64,000 bases of DNA. Origin: Cellvibrio zantedeschiae (GTDB taxonomy: Bacteria; Pseudomonadota; Gammaproteobacteria; Pseudomonadales; Cellvibrionaceae). Position numbers and translations under genes: made by a program. Below, one piece after another: positions 34,603 through 43,423 of the stretch (its first letter is position 1; each line of letters starts with the position of its first letter). The stretch spans positions 620,001-684,000 of the forward strand of contig NZ_BMYZ01000002.1 of NCBI RefSeq assembly GCF_014652535.1, in the 5' to 3' direction. The notes beneath the pieces are model-generated. The model did not search any database, was not told the origin of the DNA, and saw nothing but the letters and a program-made list of their open reading frames with translations.

Positions 34603-37600
34603 ATGAATTTTTTTAATCATTTTCAAAAAGAATCTGTGAAGGCATGGTTTGATTCTCATGCATTTATGGCGCTGTCGAGTTCAAAAATAAATCTCGGATT
34701 AAGAGATATTTTATTGACCACTGCGTTGTGTTTTCTTGTAATGGAGGCTCAAGCTCAATCTGGAGTCAATTGTTCCGCATATCCGACATGGGTTGCGGGG
34801 ACAAATTATGCACAAAATGCTTTTGTGCAATATCAAGGCAGGGCTTATCAATGTGCTGATGCTGCAAAATGTAAGAGCAGTAATCAGGGTAAATACAATC
34901 CTTTGAATGGCACTGATAGATTTGGTGTGTGGAATGATGTTGGTGCTTGTAGTGTGGCTTCAAGCTCGTCATCGTCTTCAAGCTCATCATCTTCTAGTTC
35001 ATCGTCATCTTCTTCAAGATCATCATCGTCTTCAAGCTCATCATCTTCTAGTTCATCGTCATCTTCTTCAAGATCATCATCGTCTTCAAGTTCATCATCT
35101 TCAAGGTCATCATCGTCTTCGAGCTCGTCATCTTCTAGTTCATCGTCTTCAAGCTCGTCATCTTCTAGTTCATCGTCCTCGAGCTCGTCCACAGGGCCTG
35201 CACAATCACCTTTGTTTTTGGCAGCAGCAGTCAAGCCACACATTGCTTTAGTAATGTCAATGGATCAAGAGCTAAGTAAGAAGGCTTATACGGATTACAG
35301 TAATCTTGATGGCAACGATCTTTCAATGGACGATACTACCTACAGAAATAACTTTTCTTATTACGGCTATTTTGATCCCGACTGGTGTTACACATACAAC
35401 TCCACTATCACTACTGTAAGCCTTCGTTATTTTGCTCCAAGTGTTGCTGCAAGCAATCACCAATGTGCCTCAGGAACAGCGTGGAGTGGCAACTTTTTGA
35501 ATTGGATATCCATGACTCGTATGGATATTTTGCGCAAGGTATTGTTTGGTGGTAAGAGGTCTGTGGATTCGACCACCCAAACGGTACTTGAGCGTGCTTA
35601 CATACCTTCGGATGTCCATGCGTACGTTAAGGTTTATGGAGGTTCTGATATTGCTTATTACACCCCATACACTTACACAGCTGGAACCAAGAGAAGTTTC
35701 TGTAACGTGTCCACAGACTCAACTACCAACGGTTATCCTGTAATACGGACGTCTGCTCCCAATACTGATGGATATTATTATTGGGCCTCTACTGAGGGGG
35801 CGCAATGTCAATTTGGAGCTGCGAGCGCTCCAGGCTCAGGAGATGAATACACTGCCAAGGTAAGTGTTTGCGAGACAGGCAAAGATTCAAACCGGTGTAA
35901 GGAGTACAGCAGCACAACTGTTAAAAAGCCCATTGGTTTGCTGCAAAAGCACGGGGAGAGCGGAACTATTGATTTCAGTCTTACATCAGGTACCTATAAG
36001 GCACATATAAAAGGCGGGGTCTTGCGTAAAGCAGCGAGCCCATTGGTCGATACTGATGGTATCAAACATAGTGATCCGAACGATGAGATTAATTTAGATG
36101 ACGGTACTTTCAATACGATAGTAGCGGGCATTATTCAAAATATTAATAGCTTTAGGGTTGCGGGCTACAGTTCAAGTGCCAAAAATTATTCAGATTGCAA
36201 TACTCACAGTATTTCCATTGCGACTGTAGTCGGCGGAACAACGAGCGGACAAACATGTACCGATTGGGGTAATCCAATCGCAGAAACCTATTTGGAAATG
36301 CTCCGATATATATCAGGTAATCACGTATCTGGTGCAGGTACAGTTCAAAATCAGCCTACGACCGGGTTTGATGTTGATGATACCACTTCATCTTCTTATG
36401 GCTTTAACGGTGTAACAGGTCTTACTCGTGTATCTACCTGGACTGATCCTTGGGCGGATTGGTGTGCAAAATGTGCTGCTATTGTGATTTCCACTGGTAG
36501 CAACTCATTTGACAGTGATGACTTAAGTTCGGCCAGCGATATTGTTGGTTTGAGCTCTGGTGCTTCCGCCGTAAAAGCTAAAACTGATGACGTTGGTGAA
36601 AAGCAATATGGCGGTGCTTTTGCGGGCGATTATTACATGGGATTAAACGCTTCAGCTTACGCTCCTACTACCACGGTTGCTCGCCCAGCCTCACGAAACT
36701 GTGTTTCAACCACCGTTAGTAGATTATCGGATGTTTTGGGGATTTGCCCTGAATTGCCTGCGCTAGAGGGTTCTTACAACATCGCTGGTCTGGCTTATCA
36801 TGCACACACTACTGATCTTCGAACCAACCTTCCCGGCGATCAAAAATTAAATACCTATGCTGTGGATTTGGCTGAGAGTATGCCGGTATTTCGTATTCCC
36901 GTGGATGGTAAAACAGTGACCTTTTCCCCAGCTTGTGAAGCGTCCCCTGGCACTAACTATCAAAGTTGTACGTTGACTAATGCCACCATAGAAGCTCTAA
37001 ATTATTCCAATGGCAAATTAGTTTCCGGTCAGATCTATTTGAGTTGGGAGGATTCTACCTGGGGTAATGACTATGACTTGGATGCTGCGCAACGTTTAAG
37101 TTTTTGTGTGGGTGCCGCATGTTCACCTGCTATCGCAGCAGATCGAATCCAAATTATTAGTACGACTCCATACGCTGCTGCAGGGAATACCATGCATCTT
37201 AGCTACAATATATACGGGGTTGCGGGAGTATGGGGTAGTTATTATCAGGGTGCTACGAGCGTAACAGCCGGTGGCGATTTTTATCGAAGTGCTACTTTGT
37301 TGACGGCCTCGGCAACCAAGGCAGACGCAAGTTTTACCGGTGGTTTAGTGACACCTTGGGCAGTTCGTCCGGGAGGGCAAAACTACACCAGCCTAAGTGG
37401 TTCTGGTGCAGGGGTTGAAAGCACTAAGCTTGTTTATGTGGCTGCGGCTTCGACAACCAAAACCTTGGAAAAACCGCTTTGGTTGGCTGCAAAGTTTGGT
37501 GGTTTTAACGATACCAATAACAATGGGGTGTTTGACTCAGGTGATACGTGGGATTTACACGGCAAGGCGGCTAATTCGGCACCCGATGGTGAGCCTGATA

Positions 37601-39624
37601 ATTTCTTCAGTGTAAAAAACCCTGCAAATCTTGAGGATAGTTTGAACGATATTATCGTTAAAATTATCGAAACAAGTGGTTCTGCATCTGCGGTGGCAAC
37701 CGCATCAACCAGACTAAGTACCGATGGATTTGTGTATCAGGCGGCATTTAATAGTAAAACCTGGAATGGTGAGCTGCGTGGTTACCAGCCTGACCAATAT
37801 GGTACTTTGCCAGCAACACCAACAAAAACGACTACCAGTATAACGGCAACACCAAGCCCTTATAATATGCAAACTACGGACGCCAATCGTAAGATTTATA
37901 CTAATGTAAACGGCACTATCACTGAGTTTACCTGGGCAAATTTAACTGCGACCATGCAAACAAGTTTAACCCTAAGTGGCGATGGGACGTCAACACCGTC
38001 AGATAGGGTTGACTGGATAAGAGGTAGTGGTACCAACGAAAATAACACGACCGGGTTTAGAGAGAGAAAAAATAAACATCCTAACGGAATTGAGTACCGT
38101 AATATCTTGGGGGACATTGTTAACTCTAGCCCCGTATATGAAGGTGTTTATGATTTCAGATATTCAAATTTGCCAACTATAGGCGCAGGTTATAAAACCT
38201 TCCTGGCACAAAAACGTGCGCGTATGCCTCTTGTGTTGGTGGGGGCTAATGACGGTATGCTTCATGCCTTCAAAGCCAAGGATACGTCTGCCTCACAACC
38301 TGATGCTCTTAAAGAAGTGTTTGCTTATATTCCGTCTTTTGTTATTGATAAATTAGCCGCTTTGAGTAAACCAAATTACGGTACTTCTGCTAACCCTCAT
38401 CAATATTCGGTTGATGGAAACCTTGCTGTAGGCGATGTATATATCAATGGCAATTGGAAGACTATAGTGGTAGGAGCGCTAGGTGCAGGTGGTAAAGGTA
38501 TTTACGCCCTTGATTTAACAGAATTTAATGATCCAACTAATGCTAACCCTAAGCCTCAGATCTTGTTTGAGTACACGAACGCGAGTATGGGCTATGTCAT
38601 GGGGCAGTTGTATATATTGCCAACTAAGGAAGGGCGCTGGGCGGCTATATTTGGTAATGGCGACTTCACGGGCACTACTTCTAAATTGTTTATGGTTGAT
38701 ATTGAAAACCCAACCTCTAACACCAGGATTATAGATACCGCTGGTGGTACGGGATTATCCACTCCTGCAGTACTATTAAATTCCCTGGGTCAATTTGACA
38801 GTGCGTATGCTGGAGACGTTGATGGCAATATGTGGCGCTTCTATTACAATGGCACATCAATCACCAGCTATAAAGTGTTCACAACATTAAGCGGTCAACC
38901 TATTACAGCTGCACCAACGATTGGATACAACGATCTTTTAACCAAATACATGGTTTATTTCGGTACTGGTCGTTATTACAAAATTGGCGACAACTTAGTC
39001 GGTGCGCAGCAACAAAGTTTCTATGCGGTTCCAGACAACGGGCCGGGTGGAACACCCGAGACACGTAGTACTTTGTTGCCTAAAACAATGACGACTAGTT
39101 ATACGACTGGAGCAGAAAGCAGAACTGTTTCAAAAGTAAATCCTGACTGGTCAACAAAACGAGGTTGGTATATAGATTTAGATCATAGTGGTTCGATTAA
39201 TGAGCGTGTGATTTCTAAGGCGTTACTCTTGCAGGATAAGTTGCTTATAACGACTCTTATGCCCACTACAATCCCTTGTGATGTAGGTGGTAAGAGCTGG
39301 TTTATGGAGGTTGCTGCAGTGGGTGACAAACCGCCAGAGTGTGTGTTGTGTGGACCAAATGAATTTGAGGATCAAATTTTCCTTGGGGCCACTAACGTGT
39401 CTATCTTACCTCCAGGTTCGGGTAGCTCAGCTAGCTCGACTAGTGCGGCAAGCTCAACAAGCTCCACTGCTTCATCAGCAGCGAGCAGTATTGAACCGAC
39501 TTGCGGTAAAAAAACTAATTTGGCCCTGATAAAGTCCGGTACGAGCGGCGGCTCTTTAACAGTGAATAGCGGTCAGTTGGATGCCTGTGGTACCGGTAGG
39601 CAATCGTGGCGGCAATTGCGCTAA
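34603..39624 (+). CDS. pilY1: PilY1-type pilus-tip adhesin with CBM-like domain and poly-serine linkers
   Basis: The 1673-residue exported protein (GGAG before the ATG) has a signal region ending near MEAQAQ (residue 52). A module at 57-116 follows (YPTWVAGTNYAQNAFVQYQG, W110), with the spacing of a chitin/cellulose-binding CBM5/12-like fold. A ~76-residue serine tract (about 120-195) comes next. The PilY1 body then holds a calcium-loop-like DTNNNGVFD (970-978), a beta-propeller with VVGANDGMLHAFKA and YAGDVDGNMWRF, and a DHSGSINERV segment. A second short Ser-rich linker precedes the tail GRQSWRQLR. The N-terminal MIDAS DxSxS motif is not seen. PilY1 primes pili and acts as adhesin and sensor; the CBM suggests binding to polysaccharide. 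Confidence 0.9.
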   Translation: MNFFNHFQKESVKAWFDSHAFMALSSSKINLGLRDILLTTALCFLVMEAQAQSGVNCSAYPTWVAGTNYAQNAFVQYQGRAYQCADAAKCKSSNQGKYNPLNGTDRFGVWNDVGACSVASSSSSSSSSSSSSSSSSSSRSSSSSSSSSSSSSSSSSRSSSSSSSSSSRSSSSSSSSSSSSSSSSSSSSSSSSSSSSTGPAQSPLFLAAAVKPHIALVMSMDQELSKKAYTDYSNLDGNDLSMDDTTYRNNFSYYGYFDPDWCYTYNSTITTVSLRYFAPSVAASNHQCASGTAWSGNFLNWISMTRMDILRKVLFGGKRSVDSTTQTVLERAYIPSDVHAYVKVYGGSDIAYYTPYTYTAGTKRSFCNVSTDSTTNGYPVIRTSAPNTDGYYYWASTEGAQCQFGAASAPGSGDEYTAKVSVCETGKDSNRCKEYSSTTVKKPIGLLQKHGESGTIDFSLTSGTYKAHIKGGVLRKAASPLVDTDGIKHSDPNDEINLDDGTFNTIVAGIIQNINSFRVAGYSSSAKNYSDCNTHSISIATVVGGTTSGQTCTDWGNPIAETYLEMLRYISGNHVSGAGTVQNQPTTGFDVDDTTSSSYGFNGVTGLTRVSTWTDPWADWCAKCAAIVISTGSNSFDSDDLSSASDIVGLSSGASAVKAKTDDVGEKQYGGAFAGDYYMGLNASAYAPTTTVARPASRNCVSTTVSRLSDVLGICPELPALEGSYNIAGLAYHAHTTDLRTNLPGDQKLNTYAVDLAESMPVFRIPVDGKTVTFSPACEASPGTNYQSCTLTNATIEALNYSNGKLVSGQIYLSWEDSTWGNDYDLDAAQRLSFCVGAACSPAIAADRIQIISTTPYAAAGNTMHLSYNIYGVAGVWGSYYQGATSVTAGGDFYRSATLLTASATKADASFTGGLVTPWAVRPGGQNYTSLSGSGAGVESTKLVYVAAASTTKTLEKPLWLAAKFGGFNDTNNNGVFDSGDTWDLHGKAANSAPDGEPDNFFSVKNPANLEDSLNDIIVKIIETSGSASAVATASTRLSTDGFVYQAAFNSKTWNGELRGYQPDQYGTLPATPTKTTTSITATPSPYNMQTTDANRKIYTNVNGTITEFTWANLTATMQTSLTLSGDGTSTPSDRVDWIRGSGTNENNTTGFRERKNKHPNGIEYRNILGDIVNSSPVYEGVYDFRYSNLPTIGAGYKTFLAQKRARMPLVLVGANDGMLHAFKAKDTSASQPDALKEVFAYIPSFVIDKLAALSKPNYGTSANPHQYSVDGNLAVGDVYINGNWKTIVVGALGAGGKGIYALDLTEFNDPTNANPKPQILFEYTNASMGYVMGQLYILPTKEGRWAAIFGNGDFTGTTSKLFMVDIENPTSNTRIIDTAGGTGLSTPAVLLNSLGQFDSAYAGDVDGNMWRFYYNGTSITSYKVFTTLSGQPITAAPTIGYNDLLTKYMVYFGTGRYYKIGDNLVGAQQQSFYAVPDNGPGGTPETRSTLLPKTMTTSYTTGAESRTVSKVNPDWSTKRGWYIDLDHSGSINERVISKALLLQDKLLITTLMPTTIPCDVGGKSWFMEVAAVGDKPPECVLCGPNEFEDQIFLGATNVSILPPGSGSSASSTSAASSTSSTASSAASSIEPTCGKKTNLALIKSGTSGGSLTVNSGQLDACGTGRQSWRQLR
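34969..35130 (+). repeat. Imperfect 54-bp tandem repeat encoding the poly-serine tract
   Basis: Starting at 34969, a unit beginning TCATCGTCTTCAAG recurs at 35023 and 35077, exactly 54 bases (18 codons) apart, encoding serines with an occasional arginine. The third copy degenerates. It lies in frame in pilY1; copy changes would alter linker length without a frameshift. Confidence 0.75.
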
Positions 39625-39640
39625 CTCAATAGGTGATTAA

Positions 39641-40069
39641 ATGATTAAGATGAAGACACCACGAGGATTCACTCTGGTTGAATTGATGGCTGTGATTGCA
39701 ATTGTGGCGGTTCTTGGGGCTGTGGCTTACCCCTCATACTTGCAATCTGTACGCAAATCCAATCGCGCAGAAGCTAAAAGTGAATTATCAGACGCTATAC
39801 AGCGCTTTCAGCGATGTTACACGGTGTTTGGAACTTTTAAGCCTGCTTCAGGTTGTCCGATTTACGAAGATTTAAAAAATGGAGGGGCTTATGTCAGCCA
39901 TGGAAAAGGTTTTTATCAAATTAAGTTGGACACCGTTACTGCTATCTCGGATACAACAGTTAAATTAGTTGCTACTGCAATAAAAGCTCCGCAAACTTCG
40001 GATACCGCAAGTTGTAGAACTTTAACGCTTAATCAGGTTGGTTTAAAAACACCTACTGATTGTTGGTAA
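39641..40069 (+). CDS. pilE: Minor pilin PilE-like
   Basis: The 142-residue protein has the leader RGFTLVELMAVIAIVAVLGAVAYPSY (quoted in part) with Glu5, then a soluble C-terminal domain with paired cysteines (CYTVFG, SGCPIY; SCRTL, DCW). It closes the minor-pilin operon. AGGTGAT lies before the ATG at 39641; an in-frame ATG at 39650 is an alternative. No pilY2 gene was seen between pilY1 and pilE. Confidence 0.9.
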   Translation: MIKMKTPRGFTLVELMAVIAIVAVLGAVAYPSYLQSVRKSNRAEAKSELSDAIQRFQRCYTVFGTFKPASGCPIYEDLKNGGAYVSHGKGFYQIKLDTVTAISDTTVKLVATAIKAPQTSDTASCRTLTLNQVGLKTPTDCW

Positions 40070-40096
40070 AAAAATCCCGCTTCGGCGGGATTTTTT
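40069..40096. terminator. Bidirectional intrinsic terminator with TTCG loop
   Basis: An AAAAAATCCCGC arm (40069-40080) pairs with GCGGGATTTTTT (40085-40096) around a TTCG tetraloop. It lies between convergent pilE and pilR and can terminate both. Confidence 0.93.
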
Positions 40097-40098
40097 AT

Positions 40099-41511
40099 TT
40101 ATTCATCATCCAATCCAAGTTTTTGCAATCGATAACGCAAAGATCTAAAAGTGATCCCTAATTTTTTTGCGGCAAGGGTTTTATTCCAGCGTACTTTCTC
40201 AAGTGCGTCACACAAAATCTCTTTTTCAACATCTAACAAATAATCGTCCAGTGACGGATACTCCGCACAGCGCGAGGGGTAGTCTATGCGGCTATTTTTA
40301 TCCTGTGGTATTGGAGTGGGGCGAGTGCTTTCATTTTCTGGTTTTGAAAATATCTGATGTGAATCGCCGTTAGCTTGGAGTTGCAAATCGTCTGCATCAA
40401 TTACATCGTTTTCACAAAGCGTAAAGGCGCGTTCCAGGATGTTTTCAAGTTCGCGAACATTTCCGGGAAATGCGTACTCATTTAGTGTTTGCAGTGCAGC
40501 GGCTGAGAGTTTAGGTGCTGGCAGCTGCATTTCATGAGCAATTTTCTCCAATAAATGTTTTGCTAATAATGGAATATCCTCTCGACGTTGGCGTAAAGGT
40601 GCAACGCTGAGTTGGATTACATTTAAGCGGTAAAACAAATCTTGTCGAAAACGACCTTCCTTGACTTCTGTTTCCAGTGACTTATGGGTTGCACACAGAA
40701 TGCGAACGTCGGTTACTAATTCCTCTGCAGCACCTACTGGGCGAACAGATTTTTCCTGAATTGCGCGTAGTAGCTTTACTTGCATATCGAGTGGCAAGTC
40801 GGCAACTTCGTCAAAAAATAATGTGCCGCCTTCTGCTGCCTGGAATAAACCTAGTTTGTCTTGATGTGCTCCAGTAAAGCTACCTTTTTTATGGCCAAAA
40901 AATTCGCTCTCCATTAATTCGCGAGGAATCGCACCGCAGTTAACGGCAATAAAAGGTTTGGCTGCTCGAGGACCCAGTTCGTGAATTGAACGCGCAACCA
41001 ACTCTTTGCCTGAACCTGATTCGCCGCTGATATAAATGGGTGCCTGCGAACGAGCTAGTTTTTGTATGCTGCGGGTTAAATCTTGAATAGCTTTTGATTG
41101 ACCAATAATAAAACTTTCGCTGGGCAATTTAGCGGTAGGTAATTGGCTGGATTGAATCGCTGTATTAACCAATTTTCGCAATACATTTAAATCGACTGGT
41201 TTTGAAATAAAATCAAAAGCGCCTGCCTTCATGGATTCAATAGCTGTATCTATACTGCCATGGGCAGTAATAACGGCAACCGGTAGGCGTGGAAAGTTTT
41301 GTTGGATAAATTCTACCAAGTCCAAACCTTTTCCATCAGGTAAATGCATGTCGGTTAAACACAGGTCGTAGGTTTGTTGCAACAAAAGCTGTTTTGCACG
41401 CGTGATATTTTCCGCGCTGTCTGTGTCCAGATGCATGCGCCCTAAAGTAATTTCCACCAGCTCGCGGATATCTGGTTCATCATCAATAATCAGTACGCGT
41501 TTATTGCTCAT
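40099..41511 (-). CDS. pilR: PilR-type sigma-54 response regulator
   Basis: NtrC-family activator that turns on pilin genes with RpoN in pseudomonads. The 470-residue product has a receiver domain with Asp54 (CLTDMHLPDG), an AAA+ domain with GESGSGKE (163-170), GSFTGA (210-215), the sigma-54 contact loop, and a C-terminal Fis-type helix-turn-helix (TLAAKKLGITFRSLRYRLQKL). The close match to PilR, including REC-linker phrases, supports the name over other NtrC proteins. Unlike in Pseudomonas, no pilS histidine-kinase gene precedes it; DUF2288 does. Confidence 0.9.
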   Translation of the reverse strand: MSNKRVLIIDDEPDIRELVEITLGRMHLDTDSAENITRAKQLLLQQTYDLCLTDMHLPDGKGLDLVEFIQQNFPRLPVAVITAHGSIDTAIESMKAGAFDFISKPVDLNVLRKLVNTAIQSSQLPTAKLPSESFIIGQSKAIQDLTRSIQKLARSQAPIYISGESGSGKELVARSIHELGPRAAKPFIAVNCGAIPRELMESEFFGHKKGSFTGAHQDKLGLFQAAEGGTLFFDEVADLPLDMQVKLLRAIQEKSVRPVGAAEELVTDVRILCATHKSLETEVKEGRFRQDLFYRLNVIQLSVAPLRQRREDIPLLAKHLLEKIAHEMQLPAPKLSAAALQTLNEYAFPGNVRELENILERAFTLCENDVIDADDLQLQANGDSHQIFSKPENESTRPTPIPQDKNSRIDYPSRCAEYPSLDDYLLDVEKEILCDALEKVRWNKTLAAKKLGITFRSLRYRLQKLGLDDE

Positions 41512-41550
41512 GGATTAAAATCTCAGTTCTTGCGCCACAATTTATATACA

Positions 41551-41856
41551 TTATTTAGGTGGTAATTTTTTATACTGCACTAGAACCCAGGGCTTAATAA
41601 CCAGCGCCCAGACGGTTGCATTTTGATCGTACCATTCCTGTGCTTGTGAATCTTTGACAGCATCTACTAAACCGGCTTCCATCCACTCTTTGACTTGTGT
41701 GGCATTATCTTGAGTGATTTGAGTCGCGACATAAATTAAATCAAGCGATTCATCAACGGCAATAGCATTGCCGCTTGCAAAAAAACGCTGCAATTCATGC
41801 CAATGAATTTGCGCAGTCTCCAATACTAATTCTGAGGCTAAATCTTTTTCGTTCAT
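41551..41856 (-). CDS. DUF2288 protein
   Basis: The 101-residue soluble protein has the DUF2288 pattern: TAQIHWHELQRFFASGNAIAV, VATQITQDNATQVKEWMEAG and WALVIKPWVLVQ. The family is found mainly in aquatic gammaproteobacteria and cyanobacteria and has no known function. It follows the HMG-CoA lyase gene by 12 bases and may be co-transcribed with it. Unrelated to pilR apart from position. Confidence 0.82.
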   Translation of the reverse strand: MNEKDLASELVLETAQIHWHELQRFFASGNAIAVDESLDLIYVATQITQDNATQVKEWMEAGLVDAVKDSQAQEWYDQNATVWALVIKPWVLVQYKKLPPK

Positions 41857-41868
41857 GATCTTCCGTAG

Positions 41869-42774
41869 TTAAAGAGATTTATTTTTAAAAGCTTGGGCTG
41901 CTTTGGATTGATTGGGTTTGTTCAGTGCGCTGCTAATAAAATTTCCAGCTTGGATTAGCTTGTTCAAATCAACACCGTGTTCAATCTTTAAGCCGTTGAG
42001 TAAATAGACCAAGTCTTCTGTAGCTACATTGCCAGACGCACCTGCCGCGTAAGGACACCCGCCGAGGCCAGCGATTGAGCTATCAACAACATTCACGCCC
42101 ATTTCTAAGGAAGCATAAATATTAGTGAGCGCCTGACCATAGGTGTCGTGCATATGCACTGCAATTTTTTCCGTGGGAATTTCTTTTGCTACTGCCTCGA
42201 TAAGCGTTTTGATTTGGCGTGCAGTACCAACACCTATAGTGTCACCCAATGAAATTTCATAGCAGCCCATGGCGAGTAAATCGCGAGCAATAGCCGAAAC
42301 TGTGTTGGGATTAACATCGCCAGAATAGGGGCAGCCTGCAACGCAAGAGATATAGCCTCGTACTGGAATTTTTTGTGCTTTTGCTGCGGCAATTAAAGTC
42401 TCGAAGCGTTTGATACTTTCATCGATGGAACAATTAATATTTTTTTGGCTGAATGCTTCCGATGCGGCGGCAAAAATGGCCACTTCATTTGCATCTACGT
42501 TAATGGCGCGCTCATAGCCTTGCAGGTTGGGCACCAGTGCAGCATAGGTTACACCAACTTTTCGCTTGATCCCCGAAAAAACCTCTGCGCTGTCCGCCAT
42601 TTGCGGAACCCATTTTGGGTTCACAAAACTACCTGCTTCAATGTAAGTGAGCCCGGCATCAACCAGCATTTCAATCAATTGGATTTTTGTAGTCGTTGGA
42701 ATAGCTTGTTTTTCATTTTGTAAGCCATCGCGCGGGCCGACTTCGACTATTCGAACTTTTCTTGGCAAGTTCAT
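41869..42774 (-). CDS. mvaB: Hydroxymethylglutaryl-CoA lyase
   Basis: Splits HMG-CoA to acetyl-CoA and acetoacetate, the last step of leucine degradation. The product (301 residues from the ATG at 42774) has the active-site start VEVGPRDGLQNE, an AGSFVNPKWVPQMAD segment, HMHDTYGQ and the conserved GLGGCPYAAGASGN with its catalytic Cys. A GTG at 42786 is an alternative start overlapping the ubiX stop. The rest of the leucine pathway is not present. It sits in a minus-strand run mpl-ubiX-mvaB-DUF2288. Confidence 0.92.
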   Translation of the reverse strand: MNLPRKVRIVEVGPRDGLQNEKQAIPTTTKIQLIEMLVDAGLTYIEAGSFVNPKWVPQMADSAEVFSGIKRKVGVTYAALVPNLQGYERAINVDANEVAIFAAASEAFSQKNINCSIDESIKRFETLIAAAKAQKIPVRGYISCVAGCPYSGDVNPNTVSAIARDLLAMGCYEISLGDTIGVGTARQIKTLIEAVAKEIPTEKIAVHMHDTYGQALTNIYASLEMGVNVVDSSIAGLGGCPYAAGASGNVATEDLVYLLNGLKIEHGVDLNKLIQAGNFISSALNKPNQSKAAQAFKNKSL

Positions 42775-42775
42775 T

Positions 42776-43387
42776 TTAGTCTTCACCCCAGCGCGGCATT
42801 AAATCTTGCTCTATACCTAGCTGATCTAAAATGCGCGCCACAATAAAATCAATAAGTTCATTGATAGTTTGTGGTTGCATGTAAAAGCCGGGGCTGGCTG
42901 GAATAATCACGGCGCCTAATTGAGTTAACTTGAGCATATTTTCTAAATGAATCGCGGAGTAGGGTGCTTCGCGTGGCACCAGAATTAATTGTCGACGTTC
43001 CTTTAAAGCAACGTCCGCAGCGCGTTCAATCAAATTATTGCTGGCACCGTGCGCAATAGCAGACAAGGTTCCGCCACTGGCAGGGCAAATAACCATTGAA
43101 CTAGGTGAGCTTGAGCCAGAAGCAACAGGAGAAAACCAATCATCTTTTGCAAGCAGTTGTAATTGATCGTCATCGGCAGTAAATATATTGCTTAAGAATA
43201 ATTGCTGTTGTTCAAATGTCTCCGGAAGATCCAAATCTGTCTCAGTGCGAATCACAACCTCAGCTGCACTTGAAAGCAGTAGATAAACTTTACAGTTAGC
43301 AGCCAGCAAACATTGCAACAAACGCAATCCGTATTGCGCTCCTGATGCACCAGTGATGGCGAGAGTAATGCTGCGTTGTTTGATCAT
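42776..43387 (-). CDS. ubiX: Flavin prenyltransferase UbiX
   Basis: Makes prenylated FMN, cofactor of UbiD decarboxylase in ubiquinone synthesis. The 203-residue product has the [14 protein letters not shown] loop, a [39 protein letters not shown] block and PASPGFY at the C-terminal end. ubiD is not in the window. mpl precedes it, the order found in Pseudomonas. Confidence 0.95.
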   Translation of the reverse strand: MIKQRSITLAITGASGAQYGLRLLQCLLAANCKVYLLLSSAAEVVIRTETDLDLPETFEQQQLFLSNIFTADDDQLQLLAKDDWFSPVASGSSSPSSMVICPASGGTLSAIAHGASNNLIERAADVALKERRQLILVPREAPYSAIHLENMLKLTQLGAVIIPASPGFYMQPQTINELIDFIVARILDQLGIEQDLMPRWGED

Positions 43388-43423
43388 TGATTCACTCCGC
43401 GTATCTACAGCTAGATTTATTTG

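Noticed and set aside
34969-35130. Possible CRISPR array in the repeated stretch
   Set aside because: The repeats are contiguous and in frame with no unique spacers and no nearby cas genes; they encode serine.
34884-35243. Antisense acidic frame (DELEDDDDLEDD-type repeats) opposite the pilY1 serine tract
   Set aside because: It is the mechanical complement of serine codons; no start signals or independent evidence.
34603-39624. von Willebrand A (MIDAS) domain in PilY1
   Set aside because: The region at residues 205-230 lacks a DxSxS motif, so the domain could not be supported from sequence.
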